Positions 15,284 to 23,689 of a stretch of 42,475 bases of DNA are shown here, piece after piece (position 1 is the first letter of the stretch; each line of letters opens with the position of its first letter). Origin of the DNA: Caryophanales bacterium (GTDB taxonomy: Bacteria > Bacillota > Bacilli > Exiguobacteriales > Exiguobacteriaceae); NCBI GenBank assembly GCA_902362975.1, contig CABIYO010000023.1, positions 1 to 42,475 of the forward strand, given 5' to 3'. The notes beneath the pieces are model-generated. The model saw nothing but the letters and a program-made list of their open reading frames with translations, made no database searches and was not told the DNA's origin. The position numbers and the translations under genes are program-made.

Positions 15284-17332
15284 ATGATGGAACATGCACA
15301 CGATCAACACCATGGACACCATGGACACCATGGACACCATGGACATCATGGACATCATGAGAAGAGTCACGAGTCTCATCATGGCGGACACGGACACGAG
15401 CATATGATTGACGATTTCAAACGACGTTTCTTCGTATCGCTCGGGCTGATGATTCCGATTTTATTGTTATCGGACATGATTCAAGAATGGCTGCGGTTTG
15501 AACTCGATTTTCCGTTTGAAAAGACAATCTTATTTGTATTGGCGACGATTGTGTATGTATACGGCGGGTGGCCGTTCTTAAAAGGAAGTGTGGGAGAGTT
15601 AAGAGAGCGTAGCCCGGGCATGATGATGCTTATTGGCTTGGCGATCAGCGTCGCTTACTTTTATAGTGCAGCTGTCGTCTTTGGCTATGGAAGCGGACAT
15701 GACTTCTTTTGGGAACTCGCTTCATTGATTGTGATCATGCTACTCGGTCATTGGATTGAGATGCGTTCTGTCATGGGAGCGTCGAATGCGTTGGAACAAC
15801 TCGTGCAGCTTCTTCCGAACGAAGCGCATCGTATCAATGGGGAGGAGACGGAGGACGTCCCGATTTCTGAATTGAGGGAAGGAGATTGGATTCTCGTTAA
15901 ACCGGGGGAACGGGTTCCTGTGGACGGAAAAATCATGAAAGGACGGACAACAATCGATGAGTCGATGTTGACCGGGGAATCGATGCCCGTTGAAAAAACC
16001 GTTGGGGATGACGTGATCGCAGGATCGATTAACCAAGAAGGGAGCTTGACGATTGAAACGATTGGTACGGGAGAAAGCACGTACTTGTCAAAAGTGATTG
16101 AATTGGTGAGTGAGGCACAAAAATCGAAGTCGCGGGTTCAAAATCTGGCGAACCGAGCGGCAAAATATTTGTTCTATATCGCAATTGCCGCTGGGGTCAT
16201 CACGTTCACGGTTTGGCTCATGCTCGGATATTCGGTCGGAACAGCGGTTGAACGGATGGTGACGGTCATGGTCATCTCGTGTCCGCACGCACTCGGGCTA
16301 GCGACACCCCTCGTCGTCGCCGTCTCGACAGCGTTATCGGCGAAACAAGGTCTTCTCATCCGCAATCGAACTCAATTTGAAGAGGCGCGTCGACTCGATG
16401 CCGTCATTTTCGATAAGACCGGTACGCTGACGGAAGGGAATTTCGGAGTCACGGACATACAGGCGAGCTCGTCTTATACAGAAGAAGACGTGTTGCAACT
16501 CGCAGGAGCAGTTGAGCGTGAGTCGCAACATCCTCTCGCGCAAGGGATTTTAAGAGAAGCCGAGAGACGGGAATTGAAACTGGCGGCTGTCGACGACTTT
16601 GGTTCGATGACAGGTGTTGGATTGGAAGGAACGGTTGACGGTGCGCATGTTCAAGTTGTCAGTCCGCGATATATCCGCGATCAACATATTCAAATTGACG
16701 AGGAGACGTTTGCACGACTCTCGGGAGAAGGAAAGACCGTCGTCTTTGTTTTGAAGGACGGTGAATTGGTCGGGATGATCGCGATGGCCGATTTAGTACG
16801 AGAAGAAGCGAAGGAGACTGTCGAGGCACTTCGTGAAAAAGGTATCCGTTCCATCATGTTGACGGGTGACAACGAGAAGGTCGCACATTGGGTGGCGCGT
16901 CAGCTCGGCATCAATGACGTGTATGCCGAAGTATTACCGGACGACAAGGCGAACCAAGTAAAAGACGTCCAAAAAGATGGCAGTAAAGTAGCGATGGTCG
17001 GGGATGGAATCAATGACGCTCCGGCGCTGGCACAAGCGGATGTCGGTATTGCAATCGGTAGCGGGACAGACGTTGCTGTTGAGACGGCTGACATCGTTCT
17101 TGTCCGCAGTAATCCGAAAGATGTGCTATCGATTTTAGAACTTTCACAGAACACATATCGAAAGATGATTCAAAACTTATGGTGGGCCGCAGGGTATAAT
17201 ATCGTCGCTATCCCGCTTGCAGCAGGGGTACTCGCCCCGATTGGTATCATCTTGTCCCCGGCTGTCGGTGCCGTCTTGATGAGCTTAAGCACCGTGATTG
17301 TCGCCATCAACGCCCGACTTCTGAAGATTTAA
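15284..17332 (+). CDS. copB: CopB-type copper-translocating P-type ATPase
   Basis: 682 residues. The N-terminus is a histidine-rich tail (repeated HHG, about residues 4-40) in place of a CXXC metal-binding domain, as in CopB (P1B-3) ATPases. The membrane metal site is SCPHAL rather than CPC, again CopB-like, implying Cu(II)/Cu(I)/Ag export. Other motifs: TGES (actuator), DKTGTLTEG (phosphorylated Asp), HPLAQ, MLTGDNEKVA, VGDGINDAPALAQADVGIAIGSG. Two adjacent ATGs follow AAGGAGAGG. It works with the multicopper oxidase and the lipoprotein downstream. Confidence 0.92.
   Translation: MMEHAHDQHHGHHGHHGHHGHHGHHEKSHESHHGGHGHEHMIDDFKRRFFVSLGLMIPILLLSDMIQEWLRFELDFPFEKTILFVLATIVYVYGGWPFLKGSVGELRERSPGMMMLIGLAISVAYFYSAAVVFGYGSGHDFFWELASLIVIMLLGHWIEMRSVMGASNALEQLVQLLPNEAHRINGEETEDVPISELREGDWILVKPGERVPVDGKIMKGRTTIDESMLTGESMPVEKTVGDDVIAGSINQEGSLTIETIGTGESTYLSKVIELVSEAQKSKSRVQNLANRAAKYLFYIAIAAGVITFTVWLMLGYSVGTAVERMVTVMVISCPHALGLATPLVVAVSTALSAKQGLLIRNRTQFEEARRLDAVIFDKTGTLTEGNFGVTDIQASSSYTEEDVLQLAGAVERESQHPLAQGILREAERRELKLAAVDDFGSMTGVGLEGTVDGAHVQVVSPRYIRDQHIQIDEETFARLSGEGKTVVFVLKDGELVGMIAMADLVREEAKETVEALREKGIRSIMLTGDNEKVAHWVARQLGINDVYAEVLPDDKANQVKDVQKDGSKVAMVGDGINDAPALAQADVGIAIGSGTDVAVETADIVLVRSNPKDVLSILELSQNTYRKMIQNLWWAAGYNIVAIPLAAGVLAPIGIILSPAVGAVLMSLSTVIVAINARLLKI
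15308..15361 (+). repeat. In-frame 9-base tandem repeat encoding HHG
   Basis: Four exact copies of CACCATGGA (15308-15343), one CATCATGGA and one CATCATGAG. The array encodes the histidine-rich copper-binding tail of CopB. Exact tandem copies make its length prone to slippage without frameshift. Confidence 0.85.
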
Positions 17333-17390
17333 CAATTTTTTCATCTTTGGCACGTATGCTAGACGGGATGCTAGAGATGGAGGGATCAAG

Positions 17391-18335
17391 ATGAAACGAA
17401 TGTTGATACTATCACTATTCCTGACTCCACTGCTTTTAACGGCTTGTGGAACGGAAGAAGCACCGTCGGACACGAGTCAATCCGAGAACGTGACGACAAC
17501 TACAAAAGACGAGTGGCAGCGTGTGAGATCCGATGAAACGGTTTCTCATATTCACGGGGCTGGATTTTGGCAAGACGATAACCGTCCGGTCATTGCAACG
17601 CATGCCGGATTGATGGAATATCGTGAAGATGGCTGGTATACACTTCCGACGAATCGCCATGACTATATGGGATTTGAAGTCGTCGAGGATGGATTTTATG
17701 CGAGCGGTCACCCTGATCGTCGGACAGATTTCAAAAATCCACTTGGTGTGTTATACGGGAAAGACCATGGCATGACATTAGACGTACGGGCACTGGAGGG
17801 AGAGGCAGACTTTCATTACATGAGTGCGGGTTATGCGACGGAAATGTTGTACGTCTACCTTGAGGAAGCGACGTCAGAGCTAGAACCTGGATTCTATCGT
17901 TCGGACGATGGCGGAAGATCGTTCGAGTCGATGCGAGGATCTGGGGTAGAGGGTGAGCAGGTGGCAGGGATTGTCGCCGACGCGACGGAAGCGGAGCGGG
18001 TCTTCTTATACGGACCGTCCGGTATCTTCGTTTCGAATGACTTTGGAGATTCGTTCGAGCCACTCGTTGAATCAGAACAGGTGATTACGGTCGGAGCGGA
18101 TGAGGGGCAGTTGGCATACGTACGACAGACAGATGGTTCTTTCGAAGGGGTTCGTTTCAACTTAGACGATGAATCGACAGAGACGTTCAATCTTCCGGAG
18201 CTTCAAGCGGACGCTGTGCCAATCGAATTGGCAGTCAACGAGGAGCGCATGTTGCTCGTCACATCGGATAACAGCGTATATGAGTTTACAGACGGGGAAT
18301 GGAAGATGCGCCTCGACAAAGGTGAGCTCAATTGA
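17391..18335 (+). CDS. Copper-island lipoprotein, BNR/propeller-like (F510_1955-type)
   Basis: 314 residues. Signal peptide with lipobox LLLTAC (Cys about residue 19), then a Ser/Thr/Glu tether. The rest reads as repeated beta-propeller blades with sialidase-like Asp-box features (FYRSDDGGRSFESM, FVSNDFGDSFEPL) and an early HIHGAGFW..THAGLMEY segment seen in proteins annotated as F510_1955-family glycosylhydrolase, often near copper genes. Enzyme activity is doubtful; the conserved HIHG could bind metal. It lies 58 bases after copB and probably shares its transcript. GGAGGGATCAAG precedes the ATG. Confidence 0.75.
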   Translation: MKRMLILSLFLTPLLLTACGTEEAPSDTSQSENVTTTTKDEWQRVRSDETVSHIHGAGFWQDDNRPVIATHAGLMEYREDGWYTLPTNRHDYMGFEVVEDGFYASGHPDRRTDFKNPLGVLYGKDHGMTLDVRALEGEADFHYMSAGYATEMLYVYLEEATSELEPGFYRSDDGGRSFESMRGSGVEGEQVAGIVADATEAERVFLYGPSGIFVSNDFGDSFEPLVESEQVITVGADEGQLAYVRQTDGSFEGVRFNLDDESTETFNLPELQADAVPIELAVNEERMLLVTSDNSVYEFTDGEWKMRLDKGELN

Positions 18336-18339
18336 TTAA

Positions 18340-18371
18340 AAGACGCCTTTCCATTACAGGATAGGCGTCTT
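18340..18371. terminator. Bidirectional terminator between convergent genes
   Basis: AAGACGCCT (18340-18348) pairs with AGGCGTCTT (18363-18371). The stop codon of the minus-strand kinase lies in the loop. Confidence 0.75.
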
Positions 18372-19763
18372 GTTGTCGAGTGGAAGCGTGACGGTGAACG
18401 AGGTACCTGTTGTATCCGAAGATACCGTCAACGTCCCACCATGCCGTGTGACGATTTGCTTGGCGATGGCGAGTCCGAGTCCGCTTCCACCAGTTTGACG
18501 AGATCGTGATTTTTCAACACGGTACAGACGGTCGAAAATGTGTGGGAGATCTTCTTCGGGAATTCCCTTTCCGTCGTCAGTGATGGTCAAGACGAGATAA
18601 GCGTCTGAAGTATTAGAATGAAGTGAAACATGTGTCGCCTCACTATGCTGAATCGCGTTGTGGGCAATGGACCGGAAGACCTGAAGCATGCGGTGTCGAT
18701 CCAAAGTAAGAGCGATGTCTTGTTGTCCCGCGTTCGACGAAGCATCGAAGCGAATCGTCGTCATCCGGAACATCGTATCGAGCATTCGACGTAAGTCCGC
18801 ACAAAACGTTGTGACCGTTACTTCTTCTCGATGCAATAAGAACGTGTTTTCGTCGAGTTGAGCCAATTGAAACGCATTTTCCACCAGTTCTGTGAGCGAA
18901 CGACTCTCATCTAAAATTGTCTGGATGGATTGATTGCGTAGCGGTTCGGGCGTACTTTCTTTCGAAGCAATCTCGGCATATCCCCTCAAGTACGTGAGAG
19001 GGGTCTTGATTTCATGTGAGAGATCGGACAAAAATTGATGTCGTTCGCGACGTAAGCGAGCCAACTCCACGGACATGGCCTCGATGGAGCGAGCCAACTC
19101 ACCGATTTCGTCAACGCGATTCGTTGGTAGCTGTAGGTTATCGGGGTTCGTCAGTACGTTCTCGGTCGCTTGTTTCAGTGACTGAATTGGTTTCGAAATG
19201 AGGCGGCTCAGCAGGATGAAGGTCAGCACGGTCGTCACGAGCGCGATTGCCGTGATGTACAGAAATCGCAACTGAAGGCGATGACTGATTCCATGAATGA
19301 TCTCAGTCGGTAAAAACATGTAGACGTACCCATACCGTGTATCGAGATCATCCGTGATCGGCGTACGAACGCTTAAATACGGCTCGTTTTCCCAGTCGTC
19401 CTCTAGAACAGTCGTATCATCGAATGGACCTGCACGTCGTTTCGTTTCGACGGTATCGACCAGTACCTGTGGAAAAGAACGGGACGTTTGAAGAAGATCA
19501 TGTGCTGGGTCAGTGATGGCAACTTTTGTGTCCGTCTCACTTTCCATGGTAGCCACATGACCGATTGTCTCTTCGGAAAAGTTCATCGCCAATACATTCG
19601 CATGACTCTCAGCCCGTGATTCTAATCGATGGACTTCTTCTGTCACGCGTTCCCCAAGTAGTGTGTGGTAAAGGAGCAAGAATAAGACTCCTTCAATCAA
19701 CAACGTAGACAACAGGAAGACGAGGCTGATTCGGAACGGTAAGCTATTACGACTGCGTCTCAT
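18354..19763 (-). CDS. Membrane sensor histidine kinase (copper-island two-component system)
   Basis: 469 residues. One membrane segment near the start (ISLVFLLSTLLIEGVLFLLL), an extracellular sensing loop of about 140 residues, and a second segment (FLYITAIALVTTVLTFILLS). A HAMP linker (SKPIQSLKQATENV..DEIGELARSIEAM) is followed by H-box FLSDLSHEIKTPLTYLRGYAE, N-box AHNAIQHS, G1 TDDGKGIPEEDL and G2 GGSGLGLAIAK. The ATG at 19763 overlaps the regulator's stop as ATGA. The ligand is not evident; location suggests a metal or envelope-stress signal. Confidence 0.9.
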   Translation of the reverse strand: MRRSRNSLPFRISLVFLLSTLLIEGVLFLLLYHTLLGERVTEEVHRLESRAESHANVLAMNFSEETIGHVATMESETDTKVAITDPAHDLLQTSRSFPQVLVDTVETKRRAGPFDDTTVLEDDWENEPYLSVRTPITDDLDTRYGYVYMFLPTEIIHGISHRLQLRFLYITAIALVTTVLTFILLSRLISKPIQSLKQATENVLTNPDNLQLPTNRVDEIGELARSIEAMSVELARLRRERHQFLSDLSHEIKTPLTYLRGYAEIASKESTPEPLRNQSIQTILDESRSLTELVENAFQLAQLDENTFLLHREEVTVTTFCADLRRMLDTMFRMTTIRFDASSNAGQQDIALTLDRHRMLQVFRSIAHNAIQHSEATHVSLHSNTSDAYLVLTITDDGKGIPEEDLPHIFDRLYRVEKSRSRQTGGSGLGLAIAKQIVTRHGGTLTVSSDTTGTSFTVTLPLDNKTPIL

Positions 19764-20434
19764 CAGGAACGCTCCTCGGCCCATCGATACCCACGTCCCC
19801 ATACCGTCTTCAAATAATCATCGATTGGAAAGCCTGCGTCCCCTAACTTTTCTCGAATCATGCGTATGTGTGCATCGACTGTACGGGGGTCCGATTCGGC
19901 GGAGTACGGCCAGACGAGGTCATACAAATCTAAACGATTGAACAAACGATTCGGGTGCTGAAGAAATAGCTTCAAGATGGCTGTTGCTTTTGGCGTCAGA
20001 ATGATTTCCTGTTCTTCATATAAGATGCGCCCGCTCTCTTCTTCGTAACGAAGTGGACCGTATTGTAGGTTGACGACCCGACTTCTTCGAAGGACGGCTC
20101 GAATTCGAGCGAGCAACACATTTCCATCAAATGGCTTTGTGACGTAGTCATCGGCTCCGGCATCTAATCCTTGAATGGTCGTCTCGTTGTCTGAACGTGC
20201 CGTCAACAAGACGACGGGTAATGCCGGATCCATCGTCTTTAACTGACGACAAAGTGAGATCCCATCTACTTCTGGCATCATAATATCTAAAAGGACGAGA
20301 TCCGGTCGCTCTTCGATTTTGTCGAGTGCGGAACGGGCATCGCTCGCCTCGATGCAAAAGTAGCCGTCACTTTCAAGAAACAAACGAATCAAATGTCTCA
20401 TTTTCTCTTCATCGTCTACAATGAGAATCTTCAT
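19763..20434 (-). CDS. OmpR-family response regulator
   Basis: 223 residues. Receiver domain with acidic pocket DDEE near residue 7, phosphorylated Asp in PDLVLLDIMMPEVDG, Thr in VVLLTARSD and Lys in DDYVTKPF. The C-terminal winged helix runs from about residue 130 (ILTPKATAILKLFLQHPN..VDAHIRMIREKLGD..KTVWGRGYRW). AAGGAGG eight bases before the ATG. Partner of the kinase downstream; targets may include the copper genes, but no direct-repeat operator was identified. Confidence 0.93.
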   Translation of the reverse strand: MKILIVDDEEKMRHLIRLFLESDGYFCIEASDARSALDKIEERPDLVLLDIMMPEVDGISLCRQLKTMDPALPVVLLTARSDNETTIQGLDAGADDYVTKPFDGNVLLARIRAVLRRSRVVNLQYGPLRYEEESGRILYEEQEIILTPKATAILKLFLQHPNRLFNRLDLYDLVWPYSAESDPRTVDAHIRMIREKLGDAGFPIDDYLKTVWGRGYRWAEERS

Positions 20435-20455
20435 CTCATATCCCTCCTTCCTTCA

Positions 20456-20794
20456 TTATCGTTCAGCACGCTTCATGTGATTTCCTTCCATGGCGAAAAG
20501 AGTCTGTAGTTGTTCACGTGCGCGTTCGACGTCTCGACAGTAAATGACGGGTACTCTCGCGTCAATCGGTCGATCCGTGACGATGGCCACTGCACCATTT
20601 CGGATGGCGACCCTCACTAAATCGACGCCACGTTCATTGATCGGGCGCTTGCATATATATAAAAACATTTTATTTATTTTTTCTGGTGTCGTTCCGATTC
20701 CGCGAATTGTCATTTCTTCTGGGTGATCGAGATAGGACCAAGATAAAACAGAATCAAGTGTTGCCAGTACGTCACGCAATGTCCGCTCTTGCAT
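20456..20794 (-). CDS. Free-standing MurE N-terminal-domain-like protein
   Basis: 112 residues from the ATG at 20794 (AAGGAGA seven bases upstream). Compared from memory with MurE N-domains, it keeps their order: LRDVLATLDSV, MTIRGIGTTPEKI.KMFLYIC (where MurE has IxxxSRxVxxGxLFVAIxG), RVAIRNGAVAIVTDRPIDARVPVIYCRDV. It lacks the ATP-binding and amino-acid-adding domains, so it cannot be a ligase. It is 21 bases ahead of the response regulator and probably the first gene of that operon. It may bind a UDP-muramyl precursor or serve as an accessory of the two-component system; both are inference. Confidence 0.6.
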   Translation of the reverse strand: MQERTLRDVLATLDSVLSWSYLDHPEEMTIRGIGTTPEKINKMFLYICKRPINERGVDLVRVAIRNGAVAIVTDRPIDARVPVIYCRDVERAREQLQTLFAMEGNHMKRAER

Positions 20795-20961
20795 TATCGT
20801 TCTCCTTCCTTGCATGAACTCAATTTCACTAGTGTACCCGATGTTTGTGAAAAAGAAGTGAAAAGCGTTAAGAGTACGATTAGACGGAGAAATAGGCGGG
20901 TTTGAGTATAGAACAAGTAGGAAAAGAGTTTTTATACGCACAATAAGAAAGGATGAATAAG

Positions 20962-21438
20962 ATGAAACAGTACGGTAAATTTGGAATCATTATTGCGGTC
21001 TCGACATTCATTATGTATTGGCTCATGTATTTGAACGTGTTTCAGTTCAATCATATCTTCTTTAGTCAGACGAGGTTGTACATGGCACTCATCATGGGAT
21101 CGGTCATGGCGTTCGTCATGCTTCTCTTCATGTGGGGGATGTATAAGAACAAAACAGTTAACTTTATCATCCTAGGGGTCAGTGCTCTCGTCTTCAGTGC
21201 CTCGCTTTGGCTCGTACGTAGCCAGACGACCGTCGATGATGTCAGTTGGATGAAAGCGATGATCCCTCACCACTCGATTGCCATTTTGACAAGTGAACGC
21301 GCTGAAATTGAAGACCCACGCGTGAAAGAATTGTCTGAAGAAATTATCAAGGCACAGCGCCGTGAAATTGAAGAGATGAAGCGATTGATTGAAGATTTAG
21401 AGGAGGAAGAGGAGAACGCCGAGGAAAATCGTGAGTAA
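20962..21438 (+). CDS. DUF305-type membrane protein
   Basis: 158 residues. Three or so hydrophobic segments (FGIIIAVSTFIMYWLMYL, LIMGSVMAFVMLLFMWGM, FIILGVSALVFSASLWLV) are followed by the DUF305-like motif MKAMIPHHSIAILTSERAEI and a charged coiled coil ending in a glutamate run. The HH pair is conserved in DUF305 proteins, which are frequent in copper and metal islands. I take the ATG at 20962 because AAAGG touches the one at 20953. Divergent from the MurE-like/two-component operon. Confidence 0.78.
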   Translation: MKQYGKFGIIIAVSTFIMYWLMYLNVFQFNHIFFSQTRLYMALIMGSVMAFVMLLFMWGMYKNKTVNFIILGVSALVFSASLWLVRSQTTVDDVSWMKAMIPHHSIAILTSERAEIEDPRVKELSEEIIKAQRREIEEMKRLIEDLEEEEENAEENRE

Positions 21439-21444
21439 CATACA

Positions 21445-21480
21445 AAAAATGCACAGTCGAAAACGGCTGTGCATTTTTTT
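21445..21480 (+). terminator. Intrinsic terminator after DUF305 gene
   Basis: AATGCACAG and CTGTGCATT arms flanking a ten-base loop, followed by a T run; A-rich on the other side, so it could work both ways. Confidence 0.85.
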
Positions 21481-21643
21481 ATACGTTGAAAAGGAAAAAT
21501 AAAGAAAGTAAGTTAGAATTTGTTTTCCTTTATTTGAAATATAAATGACACATTTGTCGGTTCGTTTTGGTGGTAAAATTTTTTCAGTTAGATAATATAA
21601 AAAATCAAAATTTAAATACATAATTGAAAGGATTTACCACATT

Positions 21644-22360
21644 ATGAACCGAAAGATACTCTCTCTCTTCTTTGCCGTTCTTCTCACAGTCGGAGTCTTC
21701 ACTCCGGCAGGTACTCCGGCTGAAGCCGCCACCACGTATTATGTCAAAGTCACGACCAACAGTTTAAACGTCCGTTCGGGCCCGGGCACGACGTATGCGA
21801 TCGTCGGTAGCGCGAAGTTGGGACAGTCGTTCAAATATCTCGGCGTGAGCGGGGGATGGACGAAAATCAATTTCAACGGGACATCCCGCTACGTATCGAG
21901 TACATATGTGAAGAAGTACAGTGTCTCCACGCTTTCAACGACATCGACTGCGAAAATGATCATCCCGACAAAAGGAACGTTGACACAAAAGTATGGTCCC
22001 GCGAGTGGGCAGTACGGTTATACGTTCCATAACGGCATCGACTTGGCTGCTCCAAGAGGAACACCGGTCGTGTCAGCCGCTTATGGAAAAGTCATCGTTT
22101 CTCGAAACTATGGGGCTTACGGTAACCACGTCATGATGAGCCATCAGTTGAACGGACAAACATACATCACAGTATATGCACACCTCGATCGTCTCAATGT
22201 CGTCACAGGACAGACGCTAGCAAAAGGAGCAACGATTGGAACGGTAGGGAATACCGGGAACTCGTTCGGGAATCATCTCCACTTCGAGGTGCATCGGAAC
22301 AGCTATGTGTATAGCAGTTCATCTCCTGCCAACAGTATTAATCCCTATACGATGTTTTGA
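21644..22360 (+). CDS. Secreted SH3b-M23 peptidoglycan endopeptidase
   Basis: 238 residues. A signal peptide ends near AEA-A (residue 29). A bacterial SH3 domain follows (TNSLNVRSGPGTTYAIVGSAKLG..YVSSTYV, about 35-90), then an M23 LytM-type domain with zinc ligands in FHNGIDLAAP and HLHFEVH, plus a VYAHLD His. It would cut peptide cross-bridges outside the cell, with the SH3b binding the wall. Downstream lies a strong bidirectional terminator. A weak GAAAGGA is 11 bases before the ATG. Confidence 0.92.
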   Translation: MNRKILSLFFAVLLTVGVFTPAGTPAEAATTYYVKVTTNSLNVRSGPGTTYAIVGSAKLGQSFKYLGVSGGWTKINFNGTSRYVSSTYVKKYSVSTLSTTSTAKMIIPTKGTLTQKYGPASGQYGYTFHNGIDLAAPRGTPVVSAAYGKVIVSRNYGAYGNHVMMSHQLNGQTYITVYAHLDRLNVVTGQTLAKGATIGTVGNTGNSFGNHLHFEVHRNSYVYSSSSPANSINPYTMF

Positions 22361-22363
22361 CAT

Positions 22364-22403
22364 AAAAGCACGCGCTCTCAAATAATGGGAGCGCGTGCTT
22401 TTT
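22364..22403. terminator. Bidirectional terminator
   Basis: AAAAGCACGCGCTC (22364-22377) pairs with GAGCGCGTGCTTTT (22389-22402), with A and T runs on either side. Confidence 0.9.
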
Positions 22404-22405
22404 GG

Positions 22406-22567
22406 TTAATGCAATGTCGTTTGTTTGTTTCGCTCGATTTGGTTGGCGGCGATGAGGCTGACACCAAGAACGACACCAAACGCCAATCCGAACAGGTTGT
22501 TGAAGAGTAACATGAGGATGATCCCGAAGACGAGACCGATACTCATGAGGCCGATCCGATCAAACAT
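22406..22567 (-). CDS. Small membrane protein, 53 residues
   Basis: Starts MFDRIGLMSIGLVFGIIL and continues with LFGLAFGVVLGVSLIAA and a polar tail NQIERNKQTTLH: two hydrophobic helices joined by LLFNN. AAAGGGG lies eight bases before the ATG at 22567. It follows the TerC gene by about 90 bases on the same strand. No family recognised. Confidence 0.65.
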   Translation of the reverse strand: MFDRIGLMSIGLVFGIILMLLFNNLFGLAFGVVLGVSLIAANQIERNKQTTLH

Positions 22568-22654
22568 AGTGAATCCCCTTTTCTGTAGTTGTGCACCTCA
22601 ATGATTACCCGATTTTCAAAGAAAGAACACCGACGAAATGGACTGATTGATTCA

Positions 22655-23578
22655 TTATACGTGTTTGGACGAACCAGGTTTCGTTTTGTAGAAACTATAG
22701 AGGACGCTAATCAAGATGACGAGAACGATAGTTCCGAGAGACATCCAAATCGGCATCTTGTACACATCACCCAAAATCATCTTCGCCCCGATGAAGACGA
22801 GCATGAAGCTGAGACCGTGTTTCAAATAGTAGAAGCGGTCGATCAAGTTGGCGAGGACGAAGTAGAGACTACGAAGTCCGAGAATCGCCATGATGTTCGC
22901 ATAGAAGATGATATACGGGTCACGTGAATACGCAAAACTTGCAGCGACCGAATCGACAGCGAAGACGATATCCGACAATTCGATGAAGATGAGCGCGATG
23001 AAGAGTGGCGTGAAGAACAACTTCCCATTGATGCGCTTCGTGAATTTTCCAGATGAGATATCTTGTGTGATGGGAAGGCGTCGCTCGAGCCAACGAATCG
23101 TCTTGTTTTCTTCAAGTGACTCGTCTTTCCCGATATTCTTATACATCATCCATCCTGTATAAACGAGGAACGCTCCGAACACGTAATAGACCCAACCGAA
23201 GTTTTCTAAAAGGGATACCCCAGCGACGATGAAGACGGCGCGGAAGAAAATTGCTCCGAGAATCCCCCAGAACAGTACCTTATGTTGATACTTGAGTGGG
23301 ATGGCGAAATAGGCAAAAACAAGTGAGAACACGAAGACGTTATCAATGGCGAGTGCCTTTTCGATAAAGTAGACGCTCGCATATTCCGTTGCGGCTGTAC
23401 TTCCTTGCGTGAAGAACAACCATCCTCCGAATGCGATGGCAATCCCAATCCAGACAAACGTCCATGTCCATGCTTCGCGGAGCGAGACTTCGTGCGCTTT
23501 ACGGTGGAACACCCCGAGGTCAAGTGCGAGCATGAAGATGACGATGAGTAAGAACCCGATGAGTAGGGTCAACAACAA
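22655..23578 (-). CDS. TerC/Alx-family integral membrane metal exporter
   Basis: About 307 residues with 7-9 membrane segments. TerC signatures are FIEKALAIDNVFVFSLVF near residue 70 and FIELSDIVFAVDSVAA near residue 195, whose acidic residues in the membrane are thought to bind metal. Relatives (Alx, YkoY, MeeF/MeeY) export manganese, partly to metalate secreted enzymes. Three consecutive TTG codons follow AGGAGG; the third (23572) has the best spacing. No yybP-ykoY-type riboswitch was recognised in the short leader; a palindromic operator sits in the promoter instead. Confidence 0.88.
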   Translation of the reverse strand: MLLTLLIGFLLIVIFMLALDLGVFHRKAHEVSLREAWTWTFVWIGIAIAFGGWLFFTQGSTAATEYASVYFIEKALAIDNVFVFSLVFAYFAIPLKYQHKVLFWGILGAIFFRAVFIVAGVSLLENFGWVYYVFGAFLVYTGWMMYKNIGKDESLEENKTIRWLERRLPITQDISSGKFTKRINGKLFFTPLFIALIFIELSDIVFAVDSVAASFAYSRDPYIIFYANIMAILGLRSLYFVLANLIDRFYYLKHGLSFMLVFIGAKMILGDVYKMPIWMSLGTIVLVILISVLYSFYKTKPGSSKHV

Positions 23579-23615
23579 TTCCTCCTTTTAAGGTCATATG
23601 AACTTCTATTTATTT

Positions 23616-23644
23616 AATTTAAGTTCATAAGAACTCAAAGTCAA
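23616..23644 (-). promoter_or_regulatory. TerC-gene promoter with palindromic operator in the spacer
   Basis: Minus strand TTGACT (23644-23639), 17-base spacer, TAAATT (23621-23616). The spacer contains GTTCTTATGAAC (23634-23623), and a further AGTTCATATGAC-like copy lies downstream (23605-23593); ATGAACTT/AAGTTCAT arms also pair across 23598-23628. Suggests repression by a dimeric regulator, which is not identified. Confidence 0.6.
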
Positions 23645-23647
23645 GCG

Positions 23648-23687
23648 TAAAAATCAACAACCACTCGAAAAGGAGTGGTTGTTGATT
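23648..23687 (-). terminator. Terminator of the rrf2 gene
   Basis: A perfect 15-base stem (23652-23666 with 23673-23687) and a TTTTTA tail on the minus strand. Confidence 0.9.
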
Positions 23688-23689
23688 CC

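Noticed and set aside
15308..15361. Short tandem repeat resembling a CRISPR-like or regulatory array
   Set aside because: It has no spacers and is an in-frame coding repeat for HHG in CopB.
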